Part shown: positions 24,621 through 33,543 of the stretch, piece after piece
Layout: the number at the start of each line of letters is the position of its first letter
Position numbering within the stretch: the first letter of the stretch is position 1
From: JBBSGA01 sp038254585
Lineage (GTDB): Bacteria > Chloroflexota > Chloroflexia > Chloroflexales > Kallotenuaceae
Direction of reading: 5' to 3'
DNA length: 64,000 nt
Assembly: GCA_038254585.1 (NCBI GenBank)
Contig: JBBSGA010000001.1
Location: forward strand, 15,336-79,335
Position numbers and translations under genes: made by a program
The notes under the pieces: model-generated
Seen by the model: only the letters and a program-made list of their open reading frames with translations
Database searches by the model: none
Told to the model about the DNA's origin: nothing

Positions 24621-25229
24621 TCACGTCTTCCGCACGGCCAGGATCGTCTTGCCGATCCGGATCGCGGCGCCGGCTCGGACCTCCACCTCATTGCCGACGA
24701 TGCGCGTGCCATCCACACGTGTGCCGTATCTGCTCGTGTCCTCCAGCATCACGCGCCCGTTTGCGAGCCACAGGCGGCAGTGACGGTCACGACTGACCGC
24801 CGGATCGTGGAGCACGAGTAGACCCATATGCGACTTCTCCGCACCAATCGCACGCCGCACGATAAGGGCGCCTTCACGCGGGATCTCCGCCTGCTCGCGG
24901 GCATCAGGCCCCTGCTGCACCACGACAAAGATAGCGCTTCCCACGGTGCCGGTCTCATCGAAGAGGCGAAGGCCTGCCGGACGGAACGGACGACGTCCTT
25001 CGGGCGCCGGAAAGTCCATCCCTTTGCCCGGGGCGACCTTGTTCATTTGTGCGCGCCGCGACATCCGCTCGCTCAAGTAGAGGGGAATCGCGATCGGGCC
25101 GAGCAGAAGCGTCAGCAGCCCCCACCACATCAGCCCGGAGCGCGGAAAACTCGCGTAGGCATCCTGTACCACCCATACCAGCGCAAGCAGCCAGACGAGC
25201 GGTACCGCCACCCACAGCCACGTCGTCAT
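24621..25229 (-). CDS. Membrane-anchored FHA-domain protein
   Basis: A 202-residue protein with two N-terminal membrane helices (about residues 3-22 and 34-53), a linker, and a C-terminal forkhead-associated domain. The FHA signature includes GLLVLHDPAVSRDRHCRLWL and LEDTSRYGTRVDGTRI, with the conserved SR-x-x-H and SxxGT-like residues. FHA domains bind phosphothreonine, so it probably relays Ser/Thr kinase signals at the membrane. AGGTG precedes the ATG. No kinase gene is adjacent. Confidence 0.85.
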   Translation of the reverse strand: MTTWLWVAVPLVWLLALVWVVQDAYASFPRSGLMWWGLLTLLLGPIAIPLYLSERMSRRAQMNKVAPGKGMDFPAPEGRRPFRPAGLRLFDETGTVGSAIFVVVQQGPDAREQAEIPREGALIVRRAIGAEKSHMGLLVLHDPAVSRDRHCRLWLANGRVMLEDTSRYGTRVDGTRIVGNEVEVRAGAAIRIGKTILAVRKT

Positions 25230-25457
25230 CTTTCACCTGCATCTATGGTGGAGCCGGGTTCCTGTAACCAGGGCCGAGGTGGGGACGCGTCTCTGCACAG
25301 GCGGCCGCCCCACGAACCGAATCCCATAGCAACCCGCACGCCAGGATTCGACCTTCGGCGCGACGATCGACGCGCGCGGGAAAGGATCGCCCCGAATGAC
25401 TCCCTGCGCGGGCCAAGCAGAGCGCGTGCAAGGAAGCGAATGAAGCTGTAGAGCACG

Positions 25458-25955
25458 GTGGCGGTGCTGCTGAAGGCGTCTCTCGATGCGTTGCGAGGCG
25501 AGCTTGTAGCACTCGATCCCGCGCGGCTGCGCTGGCGGCCGGCCGAGGATGCCTGGTGTATCAACGAGGTCGTCGGCCATCTGATCGAAGCCGAAGAGCG
25601 AGGCTTCGCCGGGCGCATCCGCCTGATCCTCCGCCAGGATCGCCCAGACTTCCGGCTCTGGGACCAGCCGGTGGTCGCCCTAGCACGGAACGACTGCGAG
25701 CGCGAGACGGCTGATCTTATCGCCGCCTTTGTGGCTCTGCGGGTAGCGAGCATCGAGCTCGTACAGGGACTAATGCCCGATCAGCTGCTGCGCTCAGGTC
25801 TCCATCCGGTCGTCGGAGCGCTCACCGTTCAGGATTTGCTCCATGAGTGAGTTTATCACGACCGTATACATCTGCAGCAAATCCTCGACAACGTCAAAGC
25901 AAGCATATGGCCGGCGATGGGTAATGCACGCCGCTTCTATACCGAAGGGAGCTGA
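25458..25955 (+). pseudogene. DinB-family protein with in-frame TGA
   Basis: The frame reads as a DinB-like protein (LLKASLDALRGELVALDP, INEVVGHLIEAEERGFAG, LTVQDLLHE) and then meets TGA at 25848-25850. It resumes in the same frame as VYHDRIHLQQILDNVKASIW and ends at 25953-25955, the expected end of the family. Relatives usually have Trp at the interrupted place (EW-[VI]-x-HD), so a TGG to TGA change is likely. The two pieces hold the metal-binding His residues of DinB proteins (stress or thiol-transfer enzymes), split by the stop. Start is a GTG at 25458. Confidence 0.75.
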
Positions 25956-25997
25956 GCTGGATATCACTGCGGCGAACGACCGCCGGGTGGTCGCTCG

Positions 25998-26567
25998 TCA
26001 TTCGTCGGCGGCTGGCTTTTCTTTTTTTCCGAGGCGTCCGGCCCGCATATCCCAGTAGTGATTGATGGCGTAGGTGATACGCTCTTTGACCGTCTGCGCA
26101 TTTTCCCACCCTTTCGTCTCGACGCGCGCTCCTTCGAGGTCCTTGTAGACTTTGAAAAAATGCTCGACCTCTTTGAGATAGTGAGCCGGCAGATCTGTGT
26201 AGTCGTTGATGTCGTCGAAGAACGGATCATAGTGCAAGACGGCTAGAACCTTGTCGTCGGGCTCGCCCCGGTCGGTCATCTTGAACATCCCGATCGGGCG
26301 CGCCTCGACGATACACCCCGTGAACGTCGGTAAGTTTGTGACGACGAGAACGTCCAGCGGATCGCCGTCGTCGTAGTAGGTCTGGGGAATGAAGCCATAG
26401 TCGCCCGGATAATGCACCGGCGAGTAGAGTACCCGGTCGAGCTTGAAGGCGCCCGTCTTTTTGTGAAACTCATATTTGTTGCGCGAGCCCTTGGGAATCT
26501 CGACGATGACGTGGATGACCTCCGGAAGCGTAGGGCCAGGCTCCAGCTCGTGCCACAGGTTCATCAT
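25998..26567 (-). CDS. ppa: Inorganic pyrophosphatase
   Basis: A 189-residue family I pyrophosphatase that splits diphosphate to drive biosynthesis. Active-site segments are EIPKGSRNKYEF, YSPVHYPGDYGFIPQTY, DDGDPLDVLVV (metal-binding Asp residues), DDKVLAVLHYDP and HFFKVYKDLEG. The length is typical. GGAG lies before the start MMNLWHELEP. No operon partner. Confidence 0.95.
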   Translation of the reverse strand: MMNLWHELEPGPTLPEVIHVIVEIPKGSRNKYEFHKKTGAFKLDRVLYSPVHYPGDYGFIPQTYYDDGDPLDVLVVTNLPTFTGCIVEARPIGMFKMTDRGEPDDKVLAVLHYDPFFDDINDYTDLPAHYLKEVEHFFKVYKDLEGARVETKGWENAQTVKERITYAINHYWDMRAGRLGKKEKPAADE

Positions 26568-26796
26568 TGCTTGTTACTCCAGACTAATCCACTTGTCCGC
26601 ACTGGCACCCTCGATGATACGCACCGTGGCGGAGCCGCTGGCTCCTTCAGCCGGGAGCCCAGGTGGCACACACTATAGCAAGTGGCATCAGCGGGGTCAA
26701 CGTCGAAAGTCTCTGTGGCTTGCGCCCTGCTATGCTTCGTCTGCAATGCGCGGGCGGCGGAGCGCCGCCCGGTTCTAGCCCGAGGAGATGCCCATC

Positions 26797-27561
26797 GTGG
26801 CGAAGCGAAAGATTGTGATCACTGGGGCGGCCGGCCGGATCGGCAGCTTTCTTACCGGCTATTTCGATGGCAAGTACGATCTGGTCCTGACCGATCTGCG
26901 CCCGCCCCAGGATACTCATTCCTACCCATTCAGGGAGGTCGACATCGGCGCCGTCGACGCCTTGCGCGAGCTCTTCGGCGGTGTTGAGACCGTCGTGCAT
27001 CTGGCCGCCGATCCTCGGACCTATGCGCCGTGGGAGAGCCTGCTGCCGCGGAATATCGTCGGCGTTTACAACGTCTTCGATGCCGCCCACGCGGCCGGCT
27101 GCCACCGTGTGATCTTTGCCAGCAGCATCAATGCGGTTGGGGGCTACCCCGCCGATGTCCAGGTACGAACGGACATGCCGGTCCGCCCGGGCAATCTCTA
27201 CGGCGCCACCAAAGCGTGGGGCGAGGCGGTAGCGTGTTTCTACGCCGATCAGCTCGGCCTCTCGGCCATCTGCCTACGCTTCGGATGGGTTCAGGCGCGC
27301 GACGGTGAGTTCATGCAGAACAATCCTGCCTGGCTCGACCTTGTCCTCACGTACGAAGACCTTGGAAAGCTCGTCGAGCGCTCCATCGAAGCGCCGCCCG
27401 ACCTGCGCTTCGGAATCTTCCAAGGTCTATCCAACAACCGTTGGAAACGGCTGGACATCAGCGACGCCCGCACTGTGCTCGGCTACGACCCGGCGGACGA
27501 TGCCTTCGCCCTGGCGGACGCGTTCAGGCGCCGGCCCGACGACGATGTGCTTCCGAAATAG
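26797..27561 (+). CDS. NAD-dependent epimerase/dehydratase, uronate dehydrogenase-like
   Basis: A 254-residue Rossmann-fold extended SDR. It begins with KIVITGAAGRIGSFLTGYF, has the LAADPRTYAPW segment after VETVVHL, SSINAVGG, and the Tyr-Lys pair in NLYGATKAWGEAVACF. The ALF-SINAVGG/YGATKAW pattern resembles uronate dehydrogenase and related sugar dehydrogenases. The GTG at 26797 has GAGGAG nine bases before it, whereas an ATG at 26788 touches the GAGGAG, so GTG is the better start. Confidence 0.82.
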   Translation: MAKRKIVITGAAGRIGSFLTGYFDGKYDLVLTDLRPPQDTHSYPFREVDIGAVDALRELFGGVETVVHLAADPRTYAPWESLLPRNIVGVYNVFDAAHAAGCHRVIFASSINAVGGYPADVQVRTDMPVRPGNLYGATKAWGEAVACFYADQLGLSAICLRFGWVQARDGEFMQNNPAWLDLVLTYEDLGKLVERSIEAPPDLRFGIFQGLSNNRWKRLDISDARTVLGYDPADDAFALADAFRRRPDDDVLPK

Positions 27562-27655
27562 CCGTGTCCGCCCGGCGCGGTGGCACACTCCTTGCCGAGC
27601 TACCGCCCCTTTGTGCACACTCCGTGAAAGAGCAAGTGCTAAACAGGGGGAACGG

Positions 27656-28390
27656 ATGATCAAGAAACTGGTCGGATTGGGCTTTGCCGCGTCACTCGCG
27701 CTCGGCTCGCTGGTAGCCTGCGGCGGCTCGAATACTACCAGCAACCAATCAGGCAGCCTATCGAGCACCGCCACCTCCGGCCCGGCTGGCGGCATTGCTC
27801 AGGCTTCCGCGGCGGCGCCGGCGGCGGGCAATCCGGAGGCAGCTACCGCCGCCGAGTCCGGTGCGACGACAGCGTCTGGCAACACCGGTATGAGCCTGGA
27901 GACTGCGACGGCCGCCGCGACAAGCACAGCGGCCGGCGGCGTGATGACGACAGGCACGATGACGGCGGGCACCGGTGCGATGGAGTCGAGCACGATGGGG
28001 GCGGGACGCAGCGGGGCGTCGGCCGGCGCCGCCGGCACGACCACGACCGCAACAGGCATGGCACCCGCTATGCCCGCCGGCGGGATGACCACCGTGACGC
28101 CGTGTGGTACGGCCGTGGCAACGGAGACGGCGGCGGCCGGCACGACGACGGCCATGGAAACCGAGACCGCCACGACTACGGCTGCCACGAGCGCCGCTTC
28201 TACCGCGGAGCCCTGCTTTAGCTCTCCGCCGCTTCCAGCCAATCCATGTGGCCGCCTGGTAACCGGCACTGCTACCGGGGCGGAGATGGGCGCTTCGAGC
28301 ACCGCCACCATGGGGGCAGCCGCCGCGGCCGCCGTGATGCCCTGCGCGACGGCCGGAGCCGGCCAGACGACGACCGCAACCTCGCCCTAA
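27656..28390 (+). CDS. Thr/Ala/Met-rich lipoprotein 2
   Basis: A 244-residue lipoprotein and probable paralogue of the protein at 23492-24217. Signal peptide LGFAASLALGSLVAC ends in a lipobox with Cys 22, the same place as in the paralogue. The mature part is Thr/Ala/Gly/Met-rich but its repeats have diverged, and it carries PC pairs (TVTPCGTA, AEPCFSSPP, ANPCGRL, VMPCATAG). AGGGGG precedes the ATG. Function unknown; likely surface-exposed. A hairpin at 28433-28462 ends the transcript. Confidence 0.8.
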   Translation: MIKKLVGLGFAASLALGSLVACGGSNTTSNQSGSLSSTATSGPAGGIAQASAAAPAAGNPEAATAAESGATTASGNTGMSLETATAAATSTAAGGVMTTGTMTAGTGAMESSTMGAGRSGASAGAAGTTTTATGMAPAMPAGGMTTVTPCGTAVATETAAAGTTTAMETETATTTAATSAASTAEPCFSSPPLPANPCGRLVTGTATGAEMGASSTATMGAAAAAAVMPCATAGAGQTTTATSP

Positions 28391-28432
28391 ACCGCGAGCC
28401 CTTCACACGGGAGAGCAGCCTGCACTGGCGCC

Positions 28433-28462
28433 CACGACCGGCATAATACGATGCCGGTCGTG
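28433..28462 (+). terminator. Terminator after Thr-rich lipoprotein 2
   Basis: A perfect 12-bp stem (CACGACCGGCAT / ATGCCGGTCGTG) around a 6-base loop, followed by CTCTTTACTT. It lies 42 bases past the lipoprotein stop. Confidence 0.78.
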
Positions 28463-28501
28463 CTCTTTACTTCCCTCGCTGCCCCTCGACGGTGAACGTG
28501 C

Positions 28502-28507
28502 TATACT
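28502..28507 (+). promoter_or_regulatory. -10 box of proB (leaderless or near-leaderless)
   Basis: TATACT ends 9 bases before the proB ATG at 28517, so transcription would begin at or a few bases before the ATG. No Shine-Dalgarno sequence precedes that ATG. Confidence 0.55.
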
Positions 28508-28516
28508 TTGCGCGCC

Positions 28517-29638
28517 ATGGCTTCGGGAGCAGTCCACCGCAAGCGCGTCGTCATCAAGCTCGGCACGAGTGTCCTCAGTGCTCGCAGTGACCGGCTCAAC
28601 CGGCCCAGGATGGTCGAGTTCGTGCGCCAGATCGCAGCACTCTACGACGCTGGCCATGAGCCGGTCCTCGTCACTTCGGGGGCTGTGCTGGCGGGATGGG
28701 AGCAGCTGGAGTTTCCTCCACGGCGGCGCAACCTGCCCGATAAGCAGCTGCTCGCGGCGGTTGGGCAGGGTCGCCTGATGCATCTCTATGCACAGCTGGC
28801 GGACCTGTTCGGCATGAATGTCGCCCAAACGCTGCTGACGCGCGACGATCTGCGCGACCGGCGGCGCTACCTAAATGCGCGAAACACGCTGCTCGCCTGT
28901 ATCGAGCGCAAAGTGCTGCCCGTCGTGAATGAGAACGACGTCGTTGCGATCGATGAGATTCGCGTGGGCGACAACGATAATCTATCGGCCCTGGTCGCGA
29001 ACCTTGTCGAGGCGGATCTGCTGCTGATTTGTACCGATATCGCCGGCCTCTACAGCGCCGACCCCCGCGTCGATCCCAATGCTCGGTTGATCGAAGAGGT
29101 TCAGAGCATCGACGACTCGGTCTGGGCGAGCGCCGGCGCCGCGGGCTCGCATCGGGGAACCGGAGGGATGGTGACCAAGCTCCAGGCGGCGGAGCTCGCG
29201 ACGAGTGCCGGCACCGACGTCATTATCGCGGCGGGCGATGCGCCCAACGTTATCCTGCGCGCGACCGCGGGCGAGGCAGTCGGAACGCTCTTTCGCGCCA
29301 AGGGCACACGTATCGAAGCCCGCAAGCGGTGGATCCTGGCCGAGACAGTGCGGCACAGCCGCGTCGTCGTCGACGTCGGCGCAGCCAACGCGCTCCTGCG
29401 GCAGGGTCGCAGTCTGCTGGCGGCGGGAGTCGTCGGCATCGAAGGCTCCTTCGAGCGCGGGCAGACGGTGCGCATCTTCGATCGCGACGGTAAAGAGCTG
29501 GCGCGGGGTCTCACCCAGTATAGCGCGGCCGCGCTGTCCCTTATTCAAGGCCGCCACTCCTCCCAGATCCCTGCCGCGCTTGGGTATATGTACGGACCTG
29601 AAGTCGTCCATCGCGACGATCTTGTGATGCTGACCTGA
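28517..29638 (+). CDS. proB: Glutamate 5-kinase
   Basis: A 373-residue enzyme that phosphorylates glutamate in proline synthesis. The kinase domain starts VVIKLGTSVLSARS and includes LVTSGAVLAGWEQL, LPVVNENDVVAIDEI, VGDNDNLSALVANLV and GTGGMVTKLQAAELA. The C-terminal PUA domain is about 285-360. The start at 28517 (MASGAVHRKR) fits the leaderless promoter; a TTG nine bases upstream is not preferred. proA follows after 52 bases. Confidence 0.95.
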   Translation: MASGAVHRKRVVIKLGTSVLSARSDRLNRPRMVEFVRQIAALYDAGHEPVLVTSGAVLAGWEQLEFPPRRRNLPDKQLLAAVGQGRLMHLYAQLADLFGMNVAQTLLTRDDLRDRRRYLNARNTLLACIERKVLPVVNENDVVAIDEIRVGDNDNLSALVANLVEADLLLICTDIAGLYSADPRVDPNARLIEEVQSIDDSVWASAGAAGSHRGTGGMVTKLQAAELATSAGTDVIIAAGDAPNVILRATAGEAVGTLFRAKGTRIEARKRWILAETVRHSRVVVDVGAANALLRQGRSLLAAGVVGIEGSFERGQTVRIFDRDGKELARGLTQYSAAALSLIQGRHSSQIPAALGYMYGPEVVHRDDLVMLT

Positions 29639-29690
29639 GCGGCGAGCCGTTGGCTTCCGGCGATCAGCTTGACCCGATAGGGAACGACCG

Positions 29691-30956
29691 ATGACACGAA
29701 CGGACCTCAATCTGATGGGGCAGCGGGGACTGGCCGCCGCGCGAATCCTTGCCACGCTGCCGCCTGAGCGCAAGAACCTGGCGCTCCAAGCGATCGCCGC
29801 GGGCTTGCGGGCAGATACAGCCGCGATCCTGCGTGCTAACGCCGAGGACGTCGACCGGGCCAAGGCGAATGGGATGTCGCCGGCGCTCGTCGACCGTCTG
29901 CTCCTGACCCCCGAGCGAATCGAGGGCATCGCCGCGGAGGTCGAGCACGTGGCGGCGCTCCCCGATCCGGTAGGCGAGCGTTTCGACTGTGCAGTGCTGC
30001 CAAGCGGATTGCGGGTCCACAAACGACGCACGCCGCTTGGCGTCATCGGCGTCATCTACGAGTCGCGGCCGAACGTGACGGTCGACGTCGCGGTTCTGTG
30101 TGTCAAAGCCGGCAACGCGGCGATCTTGAGGGGCGGCAGCGAGACGACCTCCAGCAACACGGCGCTTGGCGCGACGATCGCGCGCGCATTTCAAGCCTAC
30201 GAGCTGCCGGAAGCAGCTGTGCAGGTGATCGGCGATCCGGATCGCGGGCTGGTGCTCGAGCTCTTGCGCCTCCACGACTACGTGTCGATGATCATCCCGC
30301 GAGGAGGCGCTGGCCTCCATCAGTTCTGCCGCAAGCATGCGACGATCCCCGTCATCACCGGCGGGCTCGGCGTCTGCCACGTCTACGTCGATCCCACGGC
30401 CGATCTCGAACGGGCGCTTCCGGTGATCCACAATGCCAAGGTTCAGCGCCCGAGTGCCTGTAACGCGCTCGACACCGTGCTCGTCCACCGGTCGGTTGCA
30501 GGATCGCTGCTCCCGCGGATGGCCCAAGACCTGGCGACGGCAGGAGTCGAAATCCGGGCCGACGAAGCGGCGCTCGCCGCGCTGGGCTCGGGCTGCCCGG
30601 CCGTCCGGCCGGCTGCTCCGGACGACTTTGGGCAGGAGTTTCTGGCGCTGATCCTCTCGGTGCGCGTCGTCGATAGTCTCGACGAGGCGATCGAGCACAT
30701 TACGCACTACGGCACCGGGCATTCGGATGCGATCCTCACGACCGACGAGGAGGCCGCGGATCGTTTCGTAGCGGAGGTAGATTCGGCCGCGGTATACGTC
30801 AACGCCTCAACCCGTTTCACCGACGGAGCGCAGCTCGGGCTGGGGGCGGAAGTGGCCGTGAGCACGCAGAAGCTCCATGCGCGGGGGCCGATGGCGCTCA
30901 AAGAATTGACCACGTACAAATGGGTGATCGAGGGCGACGGCCACGTCCGATCGTAG
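29691..30956 (+). CDS. proA: Gamma-glutamyl phosphate reductase
   Basis: A 421-residue NADPH-dependent reductase for the second step of proline synthesis. IGVIYESRPNVTVDVAVLC-like segments (GVIGVIYESRPNVTVDV), ALGATIARAFQ, IPRGGAGLHQFCRKHATIP and the Cys in RPSACNALDTVLVH fit ProA. The end HARGPMALKELTTYKWVIEG is typical. AGGGAACGACCG precedes the ATG. Confidence 0.96.
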   Translation: MTRTDLNLMGQRGLAAARILATLPPERKNLALQAIAAGLRADTAAILRANAEDVDRAKANGMSPALVDRLLLTPERIEGIAAEVEHVAALPDPVGERFDCAVLPSGLRVHKRRTPLGVIGVIYESRPNVTVDVAVLCVKAGNAAILRGGSETTSSNTALGATIARAFQAYELPEAAVQVIGDPDRGLVLELLRLHDYVSMIIPRGGAGLHQFCRKHATIPVITGGLGVCHVYVDPTADLERALPVIHNAKVQRPSACNALDTVLVHRSVAGSLLPRMAQDLATAGVEIRADEAALAALGSGCPAVRPAAPDDFGQEFLALILSVRVVDSLDEAIEHITHYGTGHSDAILTTDEEAADRFVAEVDSAAVYVNASTRFTDGAQLGLGAEVAVSTQKLHARGPMALKELTTYKWVIEGDGHVRS

Positions 30957-30990
30957 TGGCTCCGTAGCGGAACCCATGCCCAGCAAAAAA

Positions 30991-31023
30991 GCGTGGGGGT
31001 TAGATACGCTCTAACCCCCACGC
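30991..31023 (-). terminator. Rho-independent terminator of tRNA-Arg
   Basis: A perfect 14-bp stem (GCGTGGGGGTTAGA / TCTAACCCCCACGC) with a 5-base loop lies between proA and the tRNA. On the minus strand it is followed by TTTTTT (30985-30990), so it ends the tRNA transcript; it may also stop proBA transcripts from the other side. Confidence 0.88.
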
Positions 31024-31026
31024 CGC

Positions 31027-31102
31027 TGGTGACCCCGGAGGGACTCGAACCCCCAACACTCAGTTCCGAAGACTGATGCTCTATCCATTGAGCTACGGGG
31101 CC
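31027..31102 (-). tRNA. tRNA-Arg (anticodon TCG)
   Basis: A 73-base cloverleaf (31030-31102) followed by an encoded CCA. Acceptor arms GGCCCCG / CGGGGTC (with one G-U), D arm GCTC/GAGC, anticodon arm TCAGT-CTTCGGA-ACTGA with anticodon TCG, and a TTCGAGT T-loop with stem GGGGG/CCCTC. Followed by a terminator on the same strand. Confidence 0.93.
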
Positions 31103-31220
31103 GCGCGCTTAATATACCATTGTGGCTTTCAGGTCGCAACCAGGAGCAGCAATTTCAGAGGTCAGGCCGGCCCCGGCCATGGAAGCCCACCTAACTCCCA
31201 CGGCCGAGGCTCCACGAGCG

Positions 31221-32246
31221 TCAGGGCGTAACGCGGAAAGGAGCTCTGGCCACTCGGCCTTTCCCCTGTGTATCCTCGGCTACGAAGACGTAGTTGCCGG
31301 GCTGTAGCTGGACACCGGCATAGTTTTTCGTGTCGATGTCGACAGTCGTAAAGCCATTCACGCCAACCTGCTTCGTCTGGCGGCCGCCAACGGCTGACCC
31401 GGCCTCGGTGGTAATCCTGTAGCTGATCTCCTGGTTCGGGTCGAAGCCAAACACGCCGACTGCGAAGAGCTCGCCGAAGCGGACGCAATTCGGCGCGGCG
31501 ATGGCGTTCTGAGCTTGGCCGATCCCTTCGCACCCGGCGAACGGCGCCGGTTCAGGTGTGGGAAGCGGGGACGGCGGCGGCGGCGGAGTACGGATTTCGT
31601 TACCCAGCAAGCCAAGCAGCACCTTAAACTCGCGCGGCTTATCCAGGTGATACTCGAAGCGGGCCCGCTCGAACCACTGGGTCACAACCGTGTCGCCCGC
31701 GCCATTCGTCTCGACGGTAAAGTCCGAGAGCGGCAGCCCAAAGAGCGCCAGGGAGCGCTGGAAGGGATTGAGCGCCGGATCTTGCAGGCCATGACTCTGC
31801 CAGTAGCTCTTGAAGCCAACGCCCACTTCCAGATCACAGACATTGTGCTTCGTCTCCTGGAAGAACAGGCAGCCTTCCACCGGCTTGGCGGCATCAAAGC
31901 CGTGCCAGTCCCGGCCCTGTTGTTTCAAGCGATCATCTCCCAGCCGGCCGAGGAGCACGTCGTAGGGGTGGGCTTTCTCGGGATGGAGCTCGAAACGGTT
32001 GCGCTCGAAGTACTGCGTTAGGAAGCTACCTTCAGCCGTCTGCTCCGTCGCAGCGGCCGTGATCGGGTAGCCGAAGACGGCCAGGCCGCCATTTTGTTCC
32101 CAGTACTCGCGGAAACGCCCCTCGATACAGTTAGTAATACCGGGTACTCTGAAACAGAGCTGCGCGCTCTGCGCCTTCGCTGTAGGTGCGCCCAGAAGTC
32201 CAACGGCAAGCAACGCCGCCAGGACGAGCAGATGAGTACGACGCAT
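31221..32246 (-). CDS. Secreted protein with repeated FGYPI-type domains
   Basis: A 341-residue exported protein. The signal peptide runs to about AKAQS (residue 26). The mature part has two copies of a domain: CIEGRFREYWEQNGGLAVFG ... YFERNRFELHPEK and GFKSYWQSHGLQDPALNPFQ ... WFERARFEYHLDK, each ending in LLGRLG / LLGLLG. A Pro-rich linker (PPPPPSPLPTPEPAP) leads to a C-terminal beta domain with PGNYVFVAED. This repeated domain is common in Chloroflexota secreted proteins (from memory); its ligand is unknown. Start at 32246 begins MRRTHLLVLAALL after AAGGAATT. Confidence 0.78.
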   Translation of the reverse strand: MRRTHLLVLAALLAVGLLGAPTAKAQSAQLCFRVPGITNCIEGRFREYWEQNGGLAVFGYPITAAATEQTAEGSFLTQYFERNRFELHPEKAHPYDVLLGRLGDDRLKQQGRDWHGFDAAKPVEGCLFFQETKHNVCDLEVGVGFKSYWQSHGLQDPALNPFQRSLALFGLPLSDFTVETNGAGDTVVTQWFERARFEYHLDKPREFKVLLGLLGNEIRTPPPPPSPLPTPEPAPFAGCEGIGQAQNAIAAPNCVRFGELFAVGVFGFDPNQEISYRITTEAGSAVGGRQTKQVGVNGFTTVDIDTKNYAGVQLQPGNYVFVAEDTQGKGRVARAPFRVTP

Positions 32247-32344
32247 GACCGAATTCCTTTCCTCCCACAACGGCACACCGCGAGGATCGCCCCCGCGGTG
32301 TGCTGCACGACTATCAGATGGGAACGCCAAGACGTGCCTGGAAC

Positions 32345-33190
32345 CTACTTGAGGCGCCTGCCCGTGCGGCTGAAAGCCTGGATCGGCAGTGGTGTCGCGG
32401 AAAGCGGATTGCCGACGTTGCGGACCTGAGCGGCGGTCGGTTGCGTGACAGGGCCCACCCCGAAGTTCACGCCGCCGATCAGCTTGCCGGCCGAGGCCGG
32501 GGCGGTCCCACCGGTGAGCACCGGCCCAAGGATCGGCACCACCTGCGAGACCTGATAAACCGTTGCCGCTTCAACCGGCTCACGGGTGGGGGAGTTCAGG
32601 ATCCCGTTGGTGGATCCGGAGGCGCTGCCGCCCTGCTCGATGCCCATGGCGCGGTTGAGGGCCTTGTGCTCGCACTCGATGCCCATAACGGAGGCGGCCG
32701 TCCACGCGAGATCCGGGCGCCCCAGCTCCGCGAAGCGGCGGACGGAGGCCATGTACGCGCCAATGAACGTGCCTTCGAGGACATCCGTCACGAATACGTA
32801 AAGCCCCAGGTTCTCGAGAATGCCGTTGGGAAAGAAGAACTTGTTGGCGAGCGGCTTGCCCCCGCTGGCGACGAGGAAGTCGAAGTGCGCTTGCTCCTGC
32901 GACAAGGCCGACTTGAGATAGTTCTGGAATACCGGCCGCAGGCCCCCATAGAAACTACTGAGTGTGATAATGGAGTGGAAAGCCGTGATTGCCAGGGCTT
33001 CTGCCGTGGAGGCAAGATTCAGAATGGTCTGAGGATCATCGCCCGCGGGTGCCTGCGCGTTGGCCACGTCGTCGCCGAAGAACGTGGCAAAGCTGACCGC
33101 CGCCACGGCGCCGCCGATGCCCGCTGCCTTGAGCATTTTCCGCCGCGATACTTCCCGGTCTGCCAGCTGACCTTCGTCTCGTTTGTCCAT
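32345..33190 (-). CDS. Tat-exported ferritin-like protein
   Basis: A 281-residue protein with a Tat motif SRRKMLKAAG (15-24) and a hydrophobic stretch ending before AQAPAGDD. The mature part begins with helices typical of the ferritin-like (DUF4439/Dps-like) group: LNLASTAEALAITAFHSII, SALSQEQAHFDFLVASGG and ASVMGIECEHKALNRAMG. The E-x-x-H pairs (EQAHFDFL, IECEHKAL) would bind a di-iron or similar centre. Acts outside the membrane. Function in oxidative stress is inference. Confidence 0.8.
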   Translation of the reverse strand: MDKRDEGQLADREVSRRKMLKAAGIGGAVAAVSFATFFGDDVANAQAPAGDDPQTILNLASTAEALAITAFHSIITLSSFYGGLRPVFQNYLKSALSQEQAHFDFLVASGGKPLANKFFFPNGILENLGLYVFVTDVLEGTFIGAYMASVRRFAELGRPDLAWTAASVMGIECEHKALNRAMGIEQGGSASGSTNGILNSPTREPVEAATVYQVSQVVPILGPVLTGGTAPASAGKLIGGVNFGVGPVTQPTAAQVRNVGNPLSATPLPIQAFSRTGRRLK

Positions 33191-33543
33191 AGTCCGAAAC
33201 CTCCTCCGAAGTGTATCGCTTGCCTCACCGACGAGACAGGCACACTAGTGTTTTTTAAGAGCAAGAAATGTGCCCTGAGTTGCACATAGTTTGTGAAGTA
33301 AATGCGCAGCACAACACCTGACTTGCCCTCGTCATAACTTCCTCTTCGAAGTGGAAGACCTATTTGGATCTCCGGATCGGGAGAGTTTCTGCCCGAATGG
33401 GTTTGACGAGGCGAACAGCTCCAGGCCTGGGTTGTAGGGCTCAACAGATTCTGATACACTGGAGCTGTAGGGACGAGTCGCGGGGCACAGGAGTCCCTTA
33501 GCCGACACATAGCTGCGACACAGGCATGAGGTGGACGGTGGCG
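33191..33543. other. Intergenic gap with a promoter
   Basis: About 350 bases between the ferritin-like gene (minus) and the kinase-like gene (plus). Apart from the promoter at 33432-33460 I see no gene or strong repeat. The AT-richer first 110 bases probably hold the promoter of the ferritin-like gene. Confidence 0.5.
33432..33460 (+). promoter_or_regulatory. Sigma70-like promoter of the kinase-like gene
   Basis: TTGTAG (33432-33437) and TACACT (33455-33460) are 17 bases apart. Transcription would begin near 33467, about 77 bases before the ATG at 33544. Confidence 0.5.

Noticed and set aside
25848..25850. TGA in the DinB gene as selenocysteine or Trp codon
   Set aside because: No SECIS-like hairpin directly after it, no Sec machinery seen, and TGA is used as a normal stop elsewhere in the window.
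27799..28311. 170-codon frame opposite the second lipoprotein
   Set aside because: Antisense to a real Thr-rich gene and itself Val/Ala-rich without a start signal.
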